Assembly: GCF_030247605.1 (NCBI RefSeq)
Contig: NZ_JAOTSB010000012.1
Coordinates: 1 to 64,000, forward strand
Source of the DNA: Acidaminobacter sp.
GTDB taxonomy: Bacteria; Bacillota; Clostridia; Peptostreptococcales; Acidaminobacteraceae
Direction: 5' to 3'
DNA: 64,000 nt
Below, piece by piece: positions 61,504 through 64,000 of the stretch. The position numbers were made by a program, and so were the translations under genes. How positions within the stretch are numbered: the stretch's first letter is position 1; each line of letters begins with the position of its first letter. Under the pieces are notes generated by a model. It did not search any database. It saw nothing but the letters and a program-made list of their open reading frames with translations, and was not told where the DNA came from.

Positions 61504-61559
61504 AATCGTCTATGAGTTTACACTTACAGATCCTATGACCAGCTCTGGCACCAAAATCA

Positions 61560-61618
61560 AATGAGTGTCAGACACTCAATCCATTTCAGTGCCAGCCACT
61601 CAATCCAACTTAGTGTCA
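61560..61618 (+). repeat. GTGTC repeats at the 3' end of the MATE gene
   Basis: GAGTGTCAGACACTC (61564-61578), then two diverged units (CAGTGCCAGCCACTC; TTAGTGTCAGTC). The third encodes the last residues of the MATE protein (ETDTKLD) on the minus strand. Confidence 0.75.
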
Positions 61619-62967
61619 GTCTCCAAAACAGAATCTACTCTCGGAATCCCATATTTGAACAAAACTGCAACCATCCCCAGCATGATCAAGCCCTTCACGA
61701 CAGAGCTCCCGGAGATGGACCACCAAATGCCGTCGAGACCCAGGAGTGCCCCGGCAGACAATATGTACGCAAACGGAACACGCAGGCCGGTAAAAACTAT
61801 GCCGAGGACTGCAGGGTAAAGCGGCTTGTTCAGTGCGTTAAAACAGCCTGAGAACGTCATCTCTATACACATAAATACCTGTGAGAGCGACAGTATTTTG
61901 AGGTATCGAATACCTATAGCCACTGTAGTAGACTCACTTACAAAAATTCTCATCAAGGGTTCACTGAAAAAATACAATAAGGCCGAGGTCCCTATACCGA
62001 ACACTATCATGATTTGCCCTGCTTCAACCGTGCCTTTTCTAACCCGTTCAAATTGACCCGCTCCAAAATTTTGACCGACGAACGCGCTAAGTGCCGCAGC
62101 GAAGCCTTGAGCCGTCATATAAGTGATCGACTCGATCTGAACGCCAATTTTTTGTGCCGCAATTGCATCCGGACCAAAGGACGCGATCACCTTGGCAATC
62201 AGGATTGAAAACGTATTGAACAAGCAGCGCTGAAAAGACACTGGCAACCCTAACGCCAGCATGGATTTTACAGTCTCCAGCGAGAAAGGCTGTCTTAGAG
62301 AAAAAGCCTTGAATAATCTGCCGTGCAGAAGCATATAGAGCAGAATCCCCGTAACCAGGATCTGCGACAAGACCGTTGCTAACGCCGCACCGCCCACACC
62401 CAATCCCAGTACGAAAATGAAGATGGGATCAAGGACAATATTCGTCAGAATTCCTATTGAGTTGACTTTAAAGGGGATCCGGCTTTGACCAGCACCGTTG
62501 AACATGGATGCTATGACAAGATTCAAAAAGGAAAACAGCATACCAACCGCCATGATACCCAGATAAGACCTTGCATTTTGCTCAACTTCAAAATTATTGA
62601 TATCAAAAAATGCTATCAAAGGCCCTTTTGCCAGAGTTAAAAACAAGCCATAGACAAGGCCAAAGGCCACAGCTAAATAGAGCGCCATTCCGGCGATTTG
62701 TTTTGCGTAGGCTTCATTGCCGGCACCCAGACTTTGTGCGATTTTCACTTCAGTACCCACCTGTACCATGGTGATGATGGAGAGCCCAAACCACACGAAA
62801 AAACCCGCTGTGCCTATGGCCGCCACTGCATCACTGCCCAGTCGTCCAATCCACATCATATCGACTATCTGGTTGGCCATTTGTAGAAAGGCTGTCCCCA
62901 TAATAGGCAGCGCTAAAGTGATCAGCGCTTTTGTAATACTGCCGCGTAATAAGTATTGTGGATTCAC
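61600..62967 (-). CDS. MATE-family efflux transporter
   Basis: Second MATE exporter, 455 residues, twelve helices. GTG 62967 has AAAAGGAG nine bases upstream. MGTAFLQMANQIVDMMWIGRLG and VGQNFGAGQ are family marks. It is closer to the DinF/NorM-like branch than the pump at 30419, judging by the tail and lengths, but this is not certain. The 3' end has been extended by a dispersed repeat. A structured leader lies upstream (63012-63059). Confidence 0.92.
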   Translation of the reverse strand: MNPQYLLRGSITKALITLALPIMGTAFLQMANQIVDMMWIGRLGSDAVAAIGTAGFFVWFGLSIITMVQVGTEVKIAQSLGAGNEAYAKQIAGMALYLAVAFGLVYGLFLTLAKGPLIAFFDINNFEVEQNARSYLGIMAVGMLFSFLNLVIASMFNGAGQSRIPFKVNSIGILTNIVLDPIFIFVLGLGVGGAALATVLSQILVTGILLYMLLHGRLFKAFSLRQPFSLETVKSMLALGLPVSFQRCLFNTFSILIAKVIASFGPDAIAAQKIGVQIESITYMTAQGFAAALSAFVGQNFGAGQFERVRKGTVEAGQIMIVFGIGTSALLYFFSEPLMRIFVSESTTVAIGIRYLKILSLSQVFMCIEMTFSGCFNALNKPLYPAVLGIVFTGLRVPFAYILSAGALLGLDGIWWSISGSSVVKGLIMLGMVAVLFKYGIPRVDSVLETDTKLD

Positions 62968-63011
62968 GGTGTGGTCTCCTTTTGGTTATGACACAAGTTA
63001 GATATGGCAAT

Positions 63012-63059
63012 GGTTCAAGTGACTGACGGCCTCAGTCCTTGTGAACCTGACAGGTCAGG
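63012..63059 (-). promoter_or_regulatory. Structured 5' leader of the MATE gene
   Basis: On the minus strand, CCTGAC/GTCAGG (63046-63059) and a longer hairpin, GGTTCA..AG GACTGA with TCAGTC..CTTGAACC (63012-63047), share two bases, so they may be alternatives. No T-run, so not a terminator. A possible -10 TAGAAT lies further upstream (about 63106-63111). The 62968-63320 gap has no gene. Confidence 0.4.
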
Positions 63060-63321
63060 CAGCACCGAAACAACTTCAGCACAAATAGTTTCATTGAATA
63101 CTCTAATTCTATACGAAAAAATTGGACGTGAAAAGATGTTTTTGGTTATATCATTCCTTCTGATTCAAAGTATGTCAATGATTAACAACGCCGCCAACAG
63201 TCTCAGCGGATCCCTTAAAAGCTGACCTCAAATTAATGTATGTCACAAACTATTGAATTCGCTGCAACTCAGGCAATAAATTATTTTTTATAAAATTCAT
63301 TTACAAATTATCGAAATATTC

Positions 63322-63350
63322 TTGACATGTCTCTCTCCAGTACCTATAAT
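63322..63350 (+). promoter_or_regulatory. Promoter of the ilvB T-box leader
   Basis: TTGACA, 17-base spacer, TATAAT, both perfect. Confidence 0.9.
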
Positions 63351-63356
63351 GAGAAC

Positions 63357-63675
63357 AATATCTAAAAAGGTGTTGACGGAGTTAAAGGTATCCCCCGTGT
63401 TCCAAGAGAGTCGCTACCGGTGTGAATGCGACATCACGGCATACTTATGCTCGCTCTCGAACCGTCTGTTCGAACAGGACCAAGCATTCCAGCCCTTCAT
63501 ACGGCTCGAACCGCTGAAGTCCCGAGTAGGTCAGGCCGCGTGCTCGCGTTACAGGGCAATGGTTCTGTCATATACGCTGACACGACCTGATCGAGTGATG
63601 TCCAGGAACTGGGCATACATAGAGTGGTACCGCGGAGTAAACTTCGCCTCTAACAAACAGAGGCGGAGTTTTTTT
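63357..63675 (+). ncRNA. T-box riboswitch leader before ilvB
   Basis: Amino-acid-responsive leader that senses uncharged tRNA. Stem I runs from AGAGAGTCGCTACCGGTGTGAA onward. The conserved T-box AGAGTGGTACCGCGG is at 63621-63635. The terminator ACTTCGCCTCT/AGAGGCGGAGT with a T-run is at 63641-63675 and competes with the antiterminator. The downstream gene predicts a branched-chain amino acid tRNA (Ile, Leu or Val). I could not place the specifier codon with confidence; ATC near 63434 and CTC near 63458 are candidates. Confidence 0.93.
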
Positions 63676-63725
63676 ATTACCCACACCCTTATGTCACACC
63701 AGAAACGAAAGGAGCTAGATGTAAA

Positions 63726-64000
63726 GTGAGAGTAGCGGACATTATCATTAAAGCATTTGAAACGCAGGGAATCACAACAATCTTTGGTTATCCGGGCGGC
63801 GCAAACCTGCCGCTTTATGATGCACTAAGACTAAACACAAATGTCAAACACGTCCTTGTCCGCAACGAGCAGGCAGCAGCCCACGCGGCAAACGGATATG
63901 CCCGCGCAAACAAAAAAATAGGCGCCTGCATGGCGACTTCGGGACCGGGCGCAACTAACCTTATCACCGGAATTGCAACAGCTTATATGGACTCCATTCC
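63726..64000 (+). CDS. ilvB: Acetolactate synthase large subunit, N-terminal part
   Basis: 91 codons before the window ends. ThDP-dependent enzyme condensing pyruvate for branched-chain amino acid synthesis. Visible are [17 protein letters not shown] with the start of the ThDP-binding domain, [17 protein letters not shown] carrying the catalytic Glu, and [14 protein letters not shown]. Start GTG 63726; AAAGGAG lies eleven bases upstream and an out-of-frame ATG-TAA lies between. Controlled by the T-box leader. Confidence 0.93.
   Translation, partial: MRVADIIIKAFETQGITTIFGYPGGANLPLYDALRLNTNVKHVLVRNEQAAAHAANGYARANKKIGACMATSGPGATNLITGIATAYMDSI

Noticed and set aside
63720..63726. Start-stop ATG-TAA just before ilvB as a regulatory mini-ORF
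   Set aside because: Too little to separate from chance; the T-box already explains control.
63322..63729. 135-residue plus-strand ORF
   Set aside because: It spans the promoter, T-box leader and terminator; the T-box evidence is far stronger.

Overview
The window looks like a chromosomal segment of an anaerobic, probably spore-forming Firmicute of the class Clostridia. The reasons are strong AGGAGG-type ribosome binding sites, frequent TTG and GTG starts, a T-box leader, a SpoIID-like gene beside ruvAB, glycyl-radical enzymology, a GlnK/GlnL-type two-component pair and a stand-alone microcompartment shell protein. No genus can be fixed from the sequence alone. No tRNA, rRNA, CRISPR array, prophage, transposase gene or plasmid function was seen. 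Most genes from 1 to about 45.3 kb are on the minus strand. The plus-strand exceptions are a Fur-family gene and the copper operon, and the strand mix is more even after 45.3 kb.

Layout. 0-3.4 kb: a partial SpoIID-like gene, ruvB, ruvA, a YjjW-type radical SAM activase and a zinc-ribbon protein. 3.4-9.2 kb: an ECF sigma/anti-sigma pair, the YjjI-type glycyl radical enzyme (likely partner of the activase) and an NhaC antiporter. 9.2-12.2 kb: a GlnL/GlnK-like two-component system and xpt. 12.3-16.4 kb: a heterodimeric BmrCD-type ABC exporter behind a 26-codon leader ORF and two tandem terminators. 16.4-23 kb: a very acidic coiled-coil protein with a small partner, a PduO-type adenosyltransferase, a CobW GTPase, a PduT-like shell protein and a GGDEF/HD-GYP protein. 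23-28.5 kb: a Fur/PerR regulator, an ArsR-like regulator with a cyclase-family protein, and a copper operon (HTH regulator, copA, copZ). 28.5-32 kb: a second cyclase-family protein, TPR and membrane proteins, and a MATE pump. 32-45.3 kb: a catabolic block (CaiB-type CoA-transferase, third cyclase-family protein, AllG/FdrA/AllH-like proteins, PucR, a xanthine/uracil permease and three-subunit xanthine dehydrogenase). 45.4-49 kb: a ViaA/RavA-like VWA-AAA+ pair. 49-53.7 kb: AEC transporter, MBL hydrolase, HflC/HflK, pirin. 53.8-61.5 kb: LTA-synthase-like protein, C39-like protein, Ig-like surface protein, TipA-like regulator, VOC protein, DEAD-box helicase. 61.6-64 kb: a second MATE pump and a T-box leader before a partial acetolactate synthase gene.

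Three layers of structure go beyond ordinary genes. First, the exporter leader at 16.08-16.38 kb reads as a complete ribosome-mediated attenuator: promoter, leader ORF, an antiterminator pairing, two terminators, then transporter genes. Second, two dispersed short repeat families run through the window. One is a GTGTC/GACAC palindrome family, with a variant core TGCGGCTKRYGCC. It sits in intergenic regions and terminator loops, and in frame inside an LTA-synthase-like gene and an anti-sigma gene. The other is built on TTTTGCCGATGGTC, often as inverted pairs between genes. Third, several operators are visible: phased TTTTGT repeats before nhaC next to a GlnL-type regulator, three 10-bp-phased repeats before the copper operon, a MerR-type 19-bp-spacer promoter and a dyad in the pirin promoter.
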